Source: Saccharum officinarum
Lineage: Eukaryota; Streptophyta; Magnoliopsida; Poales; Poaceae
Direction: 5' to 3'
Length of the DNA stretch: 64,000 bases
NCBI GenBank assembly: GCA_020631735.1
Contig: CM036223.1
Location: 10,454,191 to 10,518,190, forward strand
The stretch's first letter is position 1, and each line of letters begins with the position of its first letter. The notes beneath the pieces are model-generated. The model worked only from the letters and a program-made list of their open reading frames with translations, made no database searches and was not told the origin of the DNA. Below, one piece after another: positions 44,666 to 56,175 of the stretch. The position numbers and the translations under genes were made by a program.

Positions 44666-46956
44666 TGAAAGTCCCTAGTTTGGTTTTGGCTAATTGATGA
44701 AACCTAGGACTAACCTTTGTATCTAAGTGGATGATTTAGATAAAGGTGGTCATTGCATATGAGACATGACATTGACTCATATGACCAAGATGATGAAGAC
44801 CAAGATGAGGCTTGGCTCGATGGACCGGTTGTGAAGGTGAAGGGCAAGTCGAGGCTTCGAAGCGAAGGACCATGCGATGGTGAAGCTTGAGCAAGACTTA
44901 GCGCCGACGGACCGATGCAACGGTGAAGAGCAAGTGAAGTCAAGGTCGATGGATCGAGACGGTCATGTGATGATATGAAGTGGATCATATCATTTGGAGA
45001 AACAAAATGGGCTCAAGGCAAAGGTATAACCATAGGGCCATTTTGTTTTACACTCAAGACACCATAGAGGGTGTGAGTGGTTTAGGATCGATAGCCGAAC
45101 TATTAAGAGGGGAAGTCTTATCGGTTATTCGATGCACGGGTGCCACTAGGTGAATTCATGAAGTGCATTGCATGTAGGGCCTAGTGAGCTAATTGGAAAA
45201 CCTTTGAAAATGATTGAGAAAAAGCTAACACACAAGCACATGGAGATGTACACTTGATGGTGTTGGCACATTTGCAAAGGTGGCGTTGGTCGCGCTGTGG
45301 TTTGCGGGTAGAGAGGGGTTTGGGTTCCTCTCTCCCTCCCGCCGAGCGTGCGAGCGCGGGATTCAGGCGATTTCGGGGAAATGAAATGCCTATTTTCCAC
45401 TACGCCGAAGTCGGAAAAGAAACGGAGGCGAACGGGGTCACTGAGGTGACCGGACGCTGCACCGGACGCGGTCACGGTGTGACCGGACGCGTCCGGTCAG
45501 TACAGCGCGGTATCGGGCGCGCGGGCTAGGGTTTGCAACCGGCGCGTCCGGTCACTCGCGGGACCGGCGCGTCCGGTCAAGTGCCCAGAAGGAACTGCGG
45601 TTCGCAAGGACGATCGGACGCGGGGCGCGGTCACACGCGATCGGACGCGTCCGGTCGTCGAGGGAGCTTACTGGACTCCGACCGGACGCTGGCACTGTCG
45701 CGTCCGGTCGTTGCGAGGAGCGCGTCCGGTCGTTGTTTCGCGGGCGCGGGTGCTGTGCGGATCGGCGCGTCGGTCGTTGCTTCGCGCGCGCGGTGCTGTG
45801 CGACCGGCGCGTCCGGTCGGTTGAGCAGCGCGTCCGGTCATAGCGTTTGACCGTTGGCGCGCAGTGACCGTTGGAGGATCTAACGGTCGCATTTGAAATT
45901 TGAGGGACACGTGGACGTCGCAGGGCGACCGGACGCGGTTGAGCGCGTCCGGTCAGTTTCGACCGGCGCGTCCGGTCGTCCCGAAAAAACGGTCAGTGGA
46001 GTGGCAACGGCTCTATTTGTTTGGGGTGCTTATAAATACTCGTTGGCCGGCCCTTGGGGAGGTCTCTTGGCATTTCTAACACTCTTGTGCATCCTTTGAG
46101 CTAGAGCTACTCCTCCCACTCATCTCTCTTGCTTGATTGCAAATCAAAAGTGAGATTGAGTGATCCCAAAGTGCATTGCATAGCTTGAGGGCATCTAGTG
46201 GCACTTGTGGGTGGTTTAGCCGGTGGATTTCTTGTTACTCTTGGAGAGTACCGCTCCTAGCCGGCTTGGAGATTGTTGGAGGCGTTGGCAAGAGAAGGTG
46301 ATTGTTCTTGGCCACCTCCGGTTGTTTGTAAGAGGTTCTTGTGCTTTCCTCGGCGGGACGCCAAAAGCAACTCTATTGGATTGCGCGTGTCATTGAGTTA
46401 CCTCACTTGAGAGTGGTGTCTTGCGGTGCCTTGCGGGGCGTGCCTTGAGGGGCAAGTGACTTGAGGGTCACACCGAGGAACCATCTAAGTGTTGGTCGAC
46501 ACAACCGGTGACGTAGCTTGTCGGTGCACAAGTGAACACCGGGTGAACAAAAATATTGTGTCTCTTGTCTCCCGGTGATTGGTCTACATATTGTGTTGTT
46601 GTCAATATTAATTGATTGTATATCATCTTGGTGATTGGCAACATCTTCACTCCACCGTCGGTATAAGATTCACAATCCTCTCTCTCGCATTTACTTTTAC
46701 TAGATTATCTTGTGTAGCTCTAGTGGTAGCCTTTTCTAGTAGTTGTTAGCTTGCTCACTAGTGTAAGTTAGTGACTTAGCACTTGTGTGAACTAGAGATC
46801 ATAATCTACTAGACTTGTGGATAGGAGGCTTGCATCACAACCTTTGGCTAAGCAAAACTCGCTTTACGCCGTTTGTTATTCTAACAAGTTTGCTTAGTGG
46901 TGCTTGTAGAATTTTTTATAGGCTATTCCACCCCCTCTAGCCATCTAGGACTTACA
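44666..46956 (+). mobile_element. Copia (Sirevirus-like) 3' LTR, running into gap
   Basis: It starts TGAAAGTCCC after the polypurine tract and is collinear with the 5' LTR to its last bases. The end (CTAGGACTTACA) and nearby homopolymers have small indels against the 5' LTR, and the gap begins immediately. The right-hand target-site duplication, expected to match GCTGG at 35852-35856, is hidden. Confidence 0.9.
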
Positions 46957-47056
46957 NNNNNNNNNNNNNNNNNNNNNNNNNNNNNNNNNNNNNNNNNNNN
47001 NNNNNNNNNNNNNNNNNNNNNNNNNNNNNNNNNNNNNNNNNNNNNNNNNNNNNNNN
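46957..47056. other. Assembly gap (100 N)
   Basis: Exactly 100 N between the Copia 3' LTR and a truncated WAT1-related gene. The true size is unknown. It must hide at least the rest of that gene or its broken end. Confidence 0.99.
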
Positions 47057-47927
47057 GCTGAACACGCACTGCGTCACCGTGACGAGCATCTTGTTGGGGT
47101 ACTCCTTGAGCAGCTGCCCTGCAGGACGATCCAGAGCGACCACGCCATGTTGGCGAGGCACCATCAGGAACGTCCCCTTGATTCATGTCGTCTGCCGCCG
47201 CTCGGAGCTGGACTGGCGGAGGAGGCGAAGGCGCGGTGGGCGGTTCACAGGGCTCAGCGCGGGCCCGACGTAGAAGGCGATGGCAAAGACTCCGGCGAGG
47301 CAGAGCGACACGCCGGCGAGCTTGGCGAGGCCTGATGAGCTCCTCAGCTTCACCGCCTCCATCTTCAGTAGCAGCGCGAAGCAGAAGGTGACGATGGCAT
47401 GGCGTTGGTCGCCGCGGACGCCACGGTTGCCGACGTGAACTTGAGAGCTCACGTTGTACAGGTTTAGGCTGAATGTGATCCTGCAAACATTGTTAATTAG
47501 CTAGTTAATAATAAGTTGTTTGAATGAATGAAATATATAGAAACACATAGTGCTATATACTTATATAGCGTACCCGATTAAGATAAGATGAAGAGCTTGA
47601 GGAGCAGCCAAGGGGACAGGGTTCTCACATTTTTCCTGCAATTATTAGTTGAATTCATTCATTCGTCTCAAATCTCAGCTGAACCGGCCGGTTTCATTCA
47701 TCTCACAGTAGTTAGTTCATCACTAGCTATTAGGTTATTAGGAAGGTACCTTTCGAGAACAAGTGCGATAGGAACGAGGAGGAGCGACGCGGCGGCCTGG
47801 CGGTAGAAGATGAAGACGTAGGTGTTCATACCATGGTTGAAGGGCCTTTGGAGACGACGAACATGCCGGTGTAGATGAGCTGGACGACGATGGCGATCAC
47901 GTAAGGCTTCTTTGCCTCCATCTCCAT
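47057..47927 (-). pseudogene. WAT1-related (EamA) transporter, 5' part, truncated by gap
   Basis: Paralogue of the gene at 56176-57960, same strand. Exons read on the minus strand: 47750-47927 (MEMEAKKPYVIAIVVQLIYT start), 47574-47635, and 47057-47480, which joins what are exons 3 and 4 in the other gene with no intron between them. GT and AG sites flank the introns. Small indels break the frame in exon 1 (after FVVSK), exon 2 (near its end) and the third exon (after LYNV and again later). Because they cluster next to a gap, they may be sequence errors rather than true lesions. WAT1-related (UMAMIT) proteins are ten-helix plant membrane transporters of amino acids or auxin-related compounds. 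The second EamA repeat is missing here. Confidence 0.75.
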
Positions 47928-48969
47928 GACGACACGACTCCTAATAAGCTAGCAGTAGCAGATCTCTGCAACGATCTGATGGAGGGATAAGCAATAACCA
48001 AAAAGCAGCCAAAGTATAGCTAGCTAGCGCAGAATGCATGAAGAGAAGATCAGCTGCTGCCTGCCTTGTCAGGTACACACTACACACACATATAGATACT
48101 ATATAGTAGCTAGCAAGCTAGCAGAATGAAAGGAGATTAATTATTAACCAGTCATGTGTGTGGATGCAGGACTGACTAAGTTAATTAGTAGTACATGTGT
48201 CCAGGTATACGTGTTGCAGCTTGATCAGAGCAGGCAGATCAACATTCATATATAATCGAAAAATGAATTATTGTTGTGTGAATGATGTATTCATGTATCT
48301 GACCAGGTAGCAGCCTGCTGGCTTACTATACCTGCTTCGTCCTGCGTATAAGCAAACAATATTAATCAAAGGGATCATCGTAATAAAATACTAATTGTCT
48401 GCTAATTGTGCAGGCACATTGCTAAGCCGTCACCAGCTTATTATATATGGGTCGGTCGGTGATACTGATACTTGCTTATATTAGTTACAAATTTAAAGAC
48501 TGAATTTTTAAATACTTGTGCACCTTACAAATATTTTGCTCCTGAAATAATAAGTATATATATATACACTACACTAATACTAATTAAGCACACATCATCA
48601 CTGGTTTATACTACTAAATAAGCTAAACTATACTATATATTAGATTTATTTGATTGATCAGATCGAGCGAGAAAAGAGAGACTAGTCATTTGTCAAACCT
48701 AGCTACTCCTATAAAGACTTGAAAGATTCAAACTCTCGGTAGCTAGTACAGATCGAACTGCATGCTAATATATTGTATGAGATCAACTTGAGAAGCAGTA
48801 CGTCTTTGCTGTGTCCATGTATGTATGTCGTCCACGGTTTACGGGGGCTGCATTCATACGCCAAGTAAGTGAGACATTTGTCTCATGTGCTTCAGATTTT
48901 ACGTGCATGCTACCTAGCTATTAATCAACTCCAAAGCAAAGGTCTAGTACACACTAGAAATAACAAATT
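47928..48969. other. Upstream region of truncated WAT1-related gene
   Basis: Promoter side of the minus-strand gene. An ATATAGATACTATATAG stretch near 48090-48107 might include a TATA element. No genes are visible. Confidence 0.35.
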
Positions 48970-48984
48970 GTTGATGGAACGGAA

Positions 48985-49159
48985 GCCAAAGGTCCTCTAG
49001 CTAGCTGGTTATATGGCTCGGGGCACCCTCAGGTCCTGAGTTTGATTTCCCATGGGGATGAATTTCAGGCTCGAGGGTAAAAAAATCTCCTCGTCTATCC
49101 CACTAAAGTACAAAGTTGTGGCCGTCCGTCTCATGGGGCGTCTCTCCCCTGTAGCTCGA
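48985..49159 (+). mobile_element. tRNA-derived SINE with perfect 15-bp duplication
   Basis: 175 bp flanked by GTTGATGGAACGGAA on both sides (48970-48984, 49160-49174). The head contains an A-box-like TAGCTAGCTGG and a degenerate B box (GAGTTTGATTTCC), as in a Pol III promoter. The body (AAAAATCTCCTCGTCTATCC) matches the second SINE near 50820. Confidence 0.75.
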
Positions 49160-49174
49160 GTTGATGGAACGGAA

Positions 49175-50700
49175 CGGTACAGGATGGGATCCTAGAAAGT
49201 TGTGATTTCAATAGCAAAAAAAGGTGTAGGGTGCTAAATCATATAAAAAGAATACACAATTCTATATTTAGTGAGAGACGACGTTTCATCGGCGAGACGC
49301 GCATGTGGTGACTTCGTCAAATCTTAAGGATTTGTCGGCTCAATCTTTGAAGGTGCTCAGGGAGTAGGGTTTGCGTAGTGCATTCTTAGGGGGGAGTGTG
49401 AATGCGTTATGATGAGTGTCTGAGTTGTACTGTGTAATCGTAAAAAAAACTTAAATGTAACTAGAGTTTATGTAAAATAGTATAACATTTAAGACTCCAG
49501 ATAGGTATATTACTATAAAAGTATATTTGATGACAGATCCTAATGATATTTATTTAGCACATAAAAAATGTACTTCTTATATAAATTTAGTAAAACTTAG
49601 ATGATTTGACTGAGCACTGTTCTAGAATAATTAAAACTTTATAAGAACCAAAAAGAGTACTCCTAGTAATAAATGGTTACCTCTTTATTATTATGGTATT
49701 ATCAAAAATGAAAAAAGAAAAGATGGCTAGCTAACTAGCTATAGAGGCCCAGCTGTTGTGTGAGACATTTGTCCTATATGATGTGCTTCAGATTTTACGT
49801 GCAAGCTAGCTAGCCTAGCTGTTGCTCAACACGCCACAATTGCAAGCAATGGAGTACACACTAGAAATAGATAAATTGTCGATGGAATGGAATCCTAGAA
49901 AGTCGTGATTTCAGTACCAAACACTAAAAGGCGTCTACGGTGCTTGAACATTCAAAAGCAGAGTCTATACCTAGTATGATGCAATTCTAGATTTAGATTG
50001 AGTCAAACTTCTTTAAATTTAACTAAATCTATAGAAAATAGTATTAATATTTATGACCACAAATAGATATAATATAAAATTATATTGCATGATGAATCTT
50101 ATATTATTTGGTATCATGATATTACTATTTTTATATATTTTCAAACGGATACAGTAATAAGATGGTCACCTCTTTATCAAAAATGGAAAAGAAATGGCTA
50201 GCTAGCTATAGGCCCAGCACAAGCTAGCAGCCCTTTCCCAGTAGGGTCAAGGTCTTCGTCTGCCTCATATTTCGGAATGACCGTACCGGACTTGTCTAGA
50301 GTTTCCATTCGGCATGCAACAATTCAAGCGCAGCTGCTCCGATCCAGGGAGCTACAGCTAGCTACATGATGATTCAGCATGCATGCATGGAGCGAGATGA
50401 ATCAGAATCACGTAAACCACGTGAGAAATTAAAGATCAAATCAGTAGTGATGGGGATCGGACAAAGTAACGGACAGAACAAGTTAGTACTAATGACTTTC
50501 TTAGAAATGACGGTCTTTTGTAGTTCCAAAATAATGAAGAGTGTCCCTTAAGACACTTGTCACGGGGTTACTCAAGAGTGGTCCGGCAGTTAAGGGCTGA
50601 ATAATCCAGTCTCAAAATCCGGCAAAAACACTCCTATTTTACGGCTTTGAGTCCAACTTCTATACATTAGGATTTGCTTATATGTTGAAGCTAATCTTTG
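49175..50700. other. Intergenic sequence with a local duplication
   Basis: Segment 49755-49915 is a diverged direct copy of 48865-48985 plus 49160-49210 (GAGACATTTGTC, CTTCAGATTTTACGTGC, ACACACTAGAAATA, ATCCTAGAAAGT). The SINE splits the first copy only, so the duplication is older than the SINE, or the SINE-free copy was duplicated. No gene is visible. Confidence 0.5.
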
Positions 50701-50717
50701 TCTAGTGTTTCGTTGGG

Positions 50718-50960
50718 AACGGCGGCTGACCGAGATGGTCAGTGTAGGTTCAGTGTCTGGGTGGTCAGAGTTCGAGTCCTGAGGGACTCACTCTCGTGGC
50801 TTCGGCCATAATGATCAAGAGGGGAAAAAAACTCTCTCGTCAGTCCCACATCCAAAGCACAGGTCTGTGACTAGCTCATCTTACGGAGCTACGGTGTCGC
50901 TGTGTAAGGGTAGGACAGAGATTCAGGGGTTTTCTCAATCTACATAAAAAGATCTTTTTC
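50718..50960 (+). mobile_element. tRNA-derived SINE, second copy
   Basis: It contains an A-box-like TGGTCAGTGTAGG and a perfect B-box core GTTCGAGTCC at 50770-50779. The body (AAAAAACTCTCTCGTCAGTC, AAAGCACAGGTCTGTG) aligns to the SINE at 48985. The ends are approximate and no target duplication was found. Confidence 0.6.
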
Positions 50961-51290
50961 TTAAACCGGAATATCCCGGAGTTGTCTTGCCACCGTAGAT
51001 CGAGGTTTTATTCGGTGTTTTGTTAGCTGCCAACAACCGATCGAGTGTCTGTAGAGATAAAAACAACCGAAAAAATCTAACAAAAAAAACATGTGTTCAT
51101 AAAGGCTGCAACAACGATTTTCAGAGCACAGGATCAACATCTGACTATACTAATTAATCAACGTGTGCTGGCTAACTAACATGGTGCAAGTTATAATATA
51201 AGTTATAAGTTAATACACATGACTTCAACATGTAAGTTATACACATAACTTCAACGCGTAACAAAGTTACGCGCATAACTTATATATAAT
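50961..51290. other. Intergenic sequence with ATAAGTTAT-type repeats
   Basis: Degenerate repeats of ACATAAGTTAT and its variants occur here and resume after the MITE (51540-51800), so the MITE inserted into a low-complexity array. Confidence 0.45.
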
Positions 51291-51293
51291 TTA

Positions 51294-51528
51294 GGCCTTG
51301 TTTAGATGCCTTCTAAATTTCAAATGTTTACACTCTCTCCATCACATCAAATCTTTGGACACATGCATGAGCATTAAATGTAGATAAAAAATAACTAATT
51401 GCACAGTTTGGTTGTAAATCACGAGATGAATCTTTTGAGCCTAATTAGTCAATGATTGGACACTAATTATCAAATACAAAAAAGTGCTAAAGTAGCCAAA
51501 TTCTAATTTTTTTCATCTAAACACCCTC
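51294..51528. mobile_element. Tourist-like MITE (235 bp)
   Basis: Ends GGCCTTGTTTAGATG and CATCTAAACACCCTC form an inverted repeat. TTA duplications lie at 51291-51293 and 51529-51531. The core (CATTAAATGTAGATAAAAAA, GAGCCTAATTAGTC) is shared with the 34313 and 53241 copies. Confidence 0.8.
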
Positions 51529-51531
51529 TTA

Positions 51532-52138
51532 CTATATGACAAAGTTATCAAACACAACTTGTGTACATAAGTTATTATGTACAACTTATATACATAAGTT
51601 ATGCTATACAACTTAGATGTACAAATTAATATCATAACATATTAGTAACTATGTTGGTAGCATACATAAAAGAGAAAATTGATAAACTACTATAAAAAAG
51701 AGGAAAAAATAAAAAAAATAAAAAAAGTTATGTTTCATAATTTTTGTGTATTTCACTTTTCCATAAGTTATATGTTATAAGTTAATACACATAAATTGGT
51801 ACTAGAAAAAAATTCTTCGAAACATATGTAAGTGGTTCTAGTTTTGTTCATCTTGTTAGGCAAAACACATCGGTGTAAACAGAATTAAAAACAAATACAC
51901 CATTTAGAAGCTATAGCATTTTGAAATAAATGTTTAGCTTTTTTAAGCCTATGTCACAGGTGACATCACAGCCATGGAACTGGGGCAAACCACGGTAAAA
52001 CAAAAACAGGCAGACGAGCGGGCCTCACATCCGACGGACAAGACACGAGAAAACATCGGATCGGAAGGCAGAGAAATCGTGTGTTGGGAGCATTCAAAAC
52101 AACTGGTTGTCCTTTAACTTTTCCCTACTATTATTATT
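51532..52138. other. AT-rich intergenic sequence
   Basis: Continuation of the ATAAGTTAT-type repeats, then an A-rich tract (51690-51730). No gene visible. Confidence 0.4.
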
Positions 52139-52147
52139 ATTGGAAAT

Positions 52148-53192
52148 GATAATGCTTAGTCACCGGCGTCCGTCCCATCTAGACGCCGCGTGCCCCAGTC
52201 TTCTCGCTGTTGCAGCCTTCTTCCACTGCGCGCCCTACCCTGCACTGCTCGCTCGCTTGCTCCTCGCTCCCGCCTGTCGCTCGCCCCATCTGCATCGCTC
52301 GCTCCTCTCTCTCCCACTCGTTGCGCGCCCAACCCGCACCTCGCTCCTCGCTTCGATCATGCCGCCCGCTCCCTCGCCCGTAGCGCCCCCCCCCCCCCGC
52401 CCGGGCCAGCCAAGGTGGGGTTCTACTAGTGTGGTGGTGGTGGTGCTCGCGAGCCGCCGATCGCTGCCGGATCCCACCCGACGACCGGAATTAACCGACC
52501 CCGGGTTTCTCCTCCCCTATGTTGCAAATGTATGTTTCAAGTGTTTCAAAGGTATGTTGCAATTGTTACATATGGATGTTGCAAAAGTAGATCTGGATGT
52601 TGCACATGTTGCATATTTTGCAAGTATTTTTAGAGGTACGTTGCAAGTGTTTGTTCAAAATATTTTATCTGTTTCAGACATATGTTGCAACAAGTGTATC
52701 TGGATGTTGCATATATTTCACACACATCTTGCAGGTGTTTTATCTCGATGTTGCATATGTTTCACACATATGTTGCAACAATATATTTCAAATGTTTTAT
52801 CTGTGTCCGACGTATGTTGCATCTAAGTGTTTCATATTGCAAGTGTTTCATGTGGGCACGATGAGTGATGGGCGCACGGACCGGGCGACGGGGGATGTGG
52901 CGTGGCAAGCTGGGGCCGACGGACAGGGACATAGTGAGCTAGGGGCCGGCTCCCGGGTCCGCCCACACAGAGAAAGAGAAGGGGTCCGGGGGAAGGAGCG
53001 GGGCACATCGACGGGGTAGGGTGCACGTGCGAGGCGAGGGCGAGGAGGACGGGGGCAGGCGGCGCGGCTACTTGGACACGAGGAGCGGCGAGGGCGGGGT
53101 GTGTGCGCGAGTCAGAGCGAGGCAAACGGAGGCGGGCTACGCGGGAGTCCGACGCGCGTGTCCGTCTAGATGTCCAGACGCTAGCATGCCCT
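52148..53192. mobile_element. Non-autonomous Mutator-like element (about 1 kb)
   Basis: The left end (ATGCTTAG...GCGTCCGTCCCATCTAGACG) matches the reverse complement of the right end (ATGCTAGCGTC...CATCTAGACGGAC). Candidate 9-bp duplications ATTGGAAAT (52139-52147) and ATTAGAAAT (53193-53201) match at 8 of 9, the size expected for Mutator elements. The interior holds a CT-rich block, degenerate repeats of TGTTGCA and GTTTCA phrases (52518-52855), and a G-rich block. No transposase is present. The long frame across 52107-52826 follows repeat composition and is not credible as a gene. Confidence 0.5.
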
Positions 53193-53240
53193 ATTAGAAA
53201 TCTTCACGTTAATTCTCACAAGGCACCCACATTCTAATAA

Positions 53241-53482
53241 GGCTGCGTTTAGATGCAAATTTTTTTGCAAAATGCTCCTGTAGCAATTTTCGTTGTTATT
53301 TAGCAATTAGTGTCCAATCATAGACTAATTAGACTTCAAAGATTCGTCTCGTGAATTTCGTCTAAACTGTGTAATTAGTTTTATTTTTTATCTATATCTA
53401 ATGCTTTATGCATGTGTTAAAGATTCGATGTGATGGGGAATCTTGAAAAATTTTGCAAAATTTTTTGCATCTAAACTGGGCC
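53241..53482. mobile_element. Tourist-like MITE (242 bp)
   Basis: Ends GGCTGCGTTTAGATGCAAA and TTTGCATCTAAACTGGGCC are imperfect inverted repeats. TAA duplications lie at 53238-53240 and 53483-53485. Same family as 51294-51528, in inverse orientation. Confidence 0.8.
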
Positions 53483-53599
53483 TAAATACCGGAAACATCT
53501 TGTCATCCACATTAATTGAGCAAACACTAATAATGCCAAATAGCAATCAAGATATCAATACGATGCCCTTCTGACTGATTGAGTACACCCGGCCCTAAG

Positions 53600-55325
53600 T
53601 CAAACTAACAGCTAGCACTTGTTGGTGGCATATGTACATACCCATTATATATTATTATTATGCATCGATCATTCATGCTTTGCTTGCCTAACACTCAAAC
53701 ACTTGGAGGGTACTGTATGTAGCTTGTAGGGTCGCAGGGTGCTCCCAATTTCAACACGTACGTCCGTACACCTGCTGCCACGATGTTCACTCCAATATCT
53801 AATATCTAGCTCCCTGTTTTATTAAACTATTTCTTTATTTCTAAAAAAACATAGTTAGTGTCTTTTTCTGAAATTCACTCTCTAAAGATAGAACAAATTA
53901 ATTAATGTTGTGCTAACTACAGCTAGCTCTTGCCACTAAAACAAGGACTTGACATCAACTTTAAGCAAAGACATCATATTTTTCCTATTATGATAAAACA
54001 CTGACTAGAAATTTTCAAAAAAAAAACATTGGCTAGAAAAGTCTTTTGTAACATCAAATCTTTAACGTTTTTAATTTTTTATAATTAATATATAGTCATT
54101 GCCATCCTAAGGGCAGCCCCACCTTGTGTAATCGAAATTCATAAAAAAAATAGGCAACCTGATGTTGTCCACATGGCACTTAAGGACTTTGAAAGTGCCA
54201 ACCATGTTTAGTTTTATTCACTTGATATCAACAAATGATGATTGTGCAAATGTTGGCTTAGAAGCTTGGAGCGTACTACCACTTAATCCCATAGTTTGAT
54301 GCAGAACTAAATTGAATGAAGTAAAACCTTTGTTATAGGTAATAATGACTTTTAATTGTAAAGGGGGAGACTACCTAGTTGTTCCTTACCGATCTTTTAT
54401 TTACAAAGGAATTTTATTTTTGTCTCTACATAAGTTTCTGCACACCTTCTTTGCCTCTTAACTCTGCCTTCTCTATCTCTAGTGGACTTCGACCATCGGT
54501 GGCGAAGCCAGAAATGCAAATTTTTGTTGTTGTTACACATACACATTATAAAACAGCTAGCACTTGTTGGCATATGTGCATACAACATTATCTATGCATG
54601 GGTCATGCTTTGCTTGCCTAAGACTCAACACTTGGAGGGTATGTAAGTTAGCCTAGCTTGGTTCATGCTTTCTGTTTGGAGTATTTTCTTCAACTCCTTT
54701 TTGTTTCATGAATTCCCCATACTCCTCTGTACTTCTGTTTTTCTTAATTTCAGGCTGCCTTTCGCAGCCCTGCACCTTTCTTAATAAATTTCACATGCTC
54801 ATTCAAAAAATGTAGGTTGTAGGGTGGCCGGGGTGCTCCTGTTACAACACTGTACACTTGCTGCCACAATGTTTACTCCAATACCTAATATCTTTGTTAT
54901 AGGTAACAAGTTTTTACTTAGAGGGTGTTTGGGACTACTTCACTCCACGTTTTTCAGATCCGCTCCACGTTTTTTAGCTAAACAGGTTCAGCTCCACACA
55001 CTCTGCTCAAGAAAAAAAAGGTGAAGTTACGAGAGCACCTAAAGAGATGCTCCATAAACTCTAGTTTTATGTGGAGCTACTCCATGGTGGAGTTTGTGTG
55101 GAGCAGTCTCAATCACGCCCTTATAAAGGGAGAGGCTACCTAGTTGTTACGTTCCTTACCCATTTTTTTACTTAGAAAGGAATTTTATTTATGTCTATGC
55201 ATAAGTTTTGCACACCTTGATACTCAATCTTTCCCTCTAATTACTTTGCCTGCTCTATCTCTGGTAGACTATGACCATCAGTGATAGAGTCAAAAATATG
55301 AATTTCGTATTGTTAGGGAGGGACA
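53600..55325 (+). repeat. Diverged tandem duplication, two units of about 0.8-0.9 kb
   Basis: Unit A is about 53600-54535 and unit B about 54548-55325. Shared phrases in the same order: ACAGCTAGCACTTGTTGG, CATGCTTTGCTTGCCTAA, CACTTGGAGGGTA, CACTCCAATATCTAATATCT (ACTCCAATACCTAATATCT in B), TTGTTATAGGTAA, GGCTACCTAGTTGTT, AAGGAATTTTATTT, CTGCTCTATCTCTGG. Unit B alone contains the MITE at 54921-55120. No gene is recognised in either unit. Confidence 0.65.
54921..55120. mobile_element. Tourist-like MITE, separate family (200 bp)
   Basis: Ends GAGGGTGTTTGGGACTACT and AGCAGTCTCAATCACGCCC form an imperfect inverted repeat. TTA duplications lie at 54918-54920 and 55121-55123. It interrupts unit B of the tandem duplication. 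Confidence 0.7.
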
Positions 55326-55329
55326 GTGC

Positions 55330-56175
55330 AAGTTTTGTTAAAATTTGGTTGAATCTGAATTAAATTACATCAGCTTAGGGCCGCTTTGGTCCCCCTTGCC
55401 TCTCCCTCCCTCCCTCCGCCACTGGGTGACCACGTATTCTCCATTCTACCAATCTTGTATCTTGCTTTCTCCATCTCCATTGAGGCATGGCTATGGTGAA
55501 TTGGCGAGTTGGCTTGTTTCGCGTGGAGACAATTGACGGGCACTAGGACAGATGAAACCGGACGTGGTGGAGAACAGACGATGGGAAAAGTTAAGGTGGG
55601 GGTGACAAATCAGATTGTGGATGCAAATATGGATGAGAGAGTTGAAGAACGTAACTAGAACTAAAAATAGATGTTCCACTTGCAACTAGTGCAAAGAAGG
55701 ATGTTGGGAGCATCTGCAAGAGATGGTGGAGGTTAGGGTCTTTGTTTTTTGTTGTGAAACATCATGGAGGTTAATTAGATGGAACAATCCACACTCTCTC
55801 CTCTTTGTTCGTTGGATTGGAAACAGGCTGGGCCAAGGGATCGACGCGGCATCTATGGATCTCAGCTGGGCTGGGTGCTCGGCCCTTGGGCTAGGTAGCT
55901 GCTACAATTTTGGCCCAACAGAGCAATATGTATACATGTAGCTGTTACATTTTTGGCCCATGTATGCACACTGTGCCAGTTTCAGCCCAGAGGAGGATCA
56001 CTGGATCATCAGAACAAAATGGAATCCATCCCATGCATCGGAATCCAACTACACCCGCCACATAGACATAGTCACATAGGCACGTAGCACGTACGTACAC
56101 ATACGTACAGAAAGTCCTTGCTATATACGTATACATATATATGTATACGCCTCAACAGCTCAATAGACGATTTGC
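55330..56175. other. Intergenic sequence and 3' UTR of the WAT1-related gene
   Basis: No gene recognised. The last ~100 bases (56060-56175), rich in CGTA and TATA phrases, lie directly downstream of the minus-strand stop codon and probably belong to the transcript's 3' end. Confidence 0.4.

Noticed and set aside
52107..52826. 239-codon frame
   Set aside because: It spans the CT-rich and TGTTGCA-repeat parts of the Mutator-like element and matches no family.
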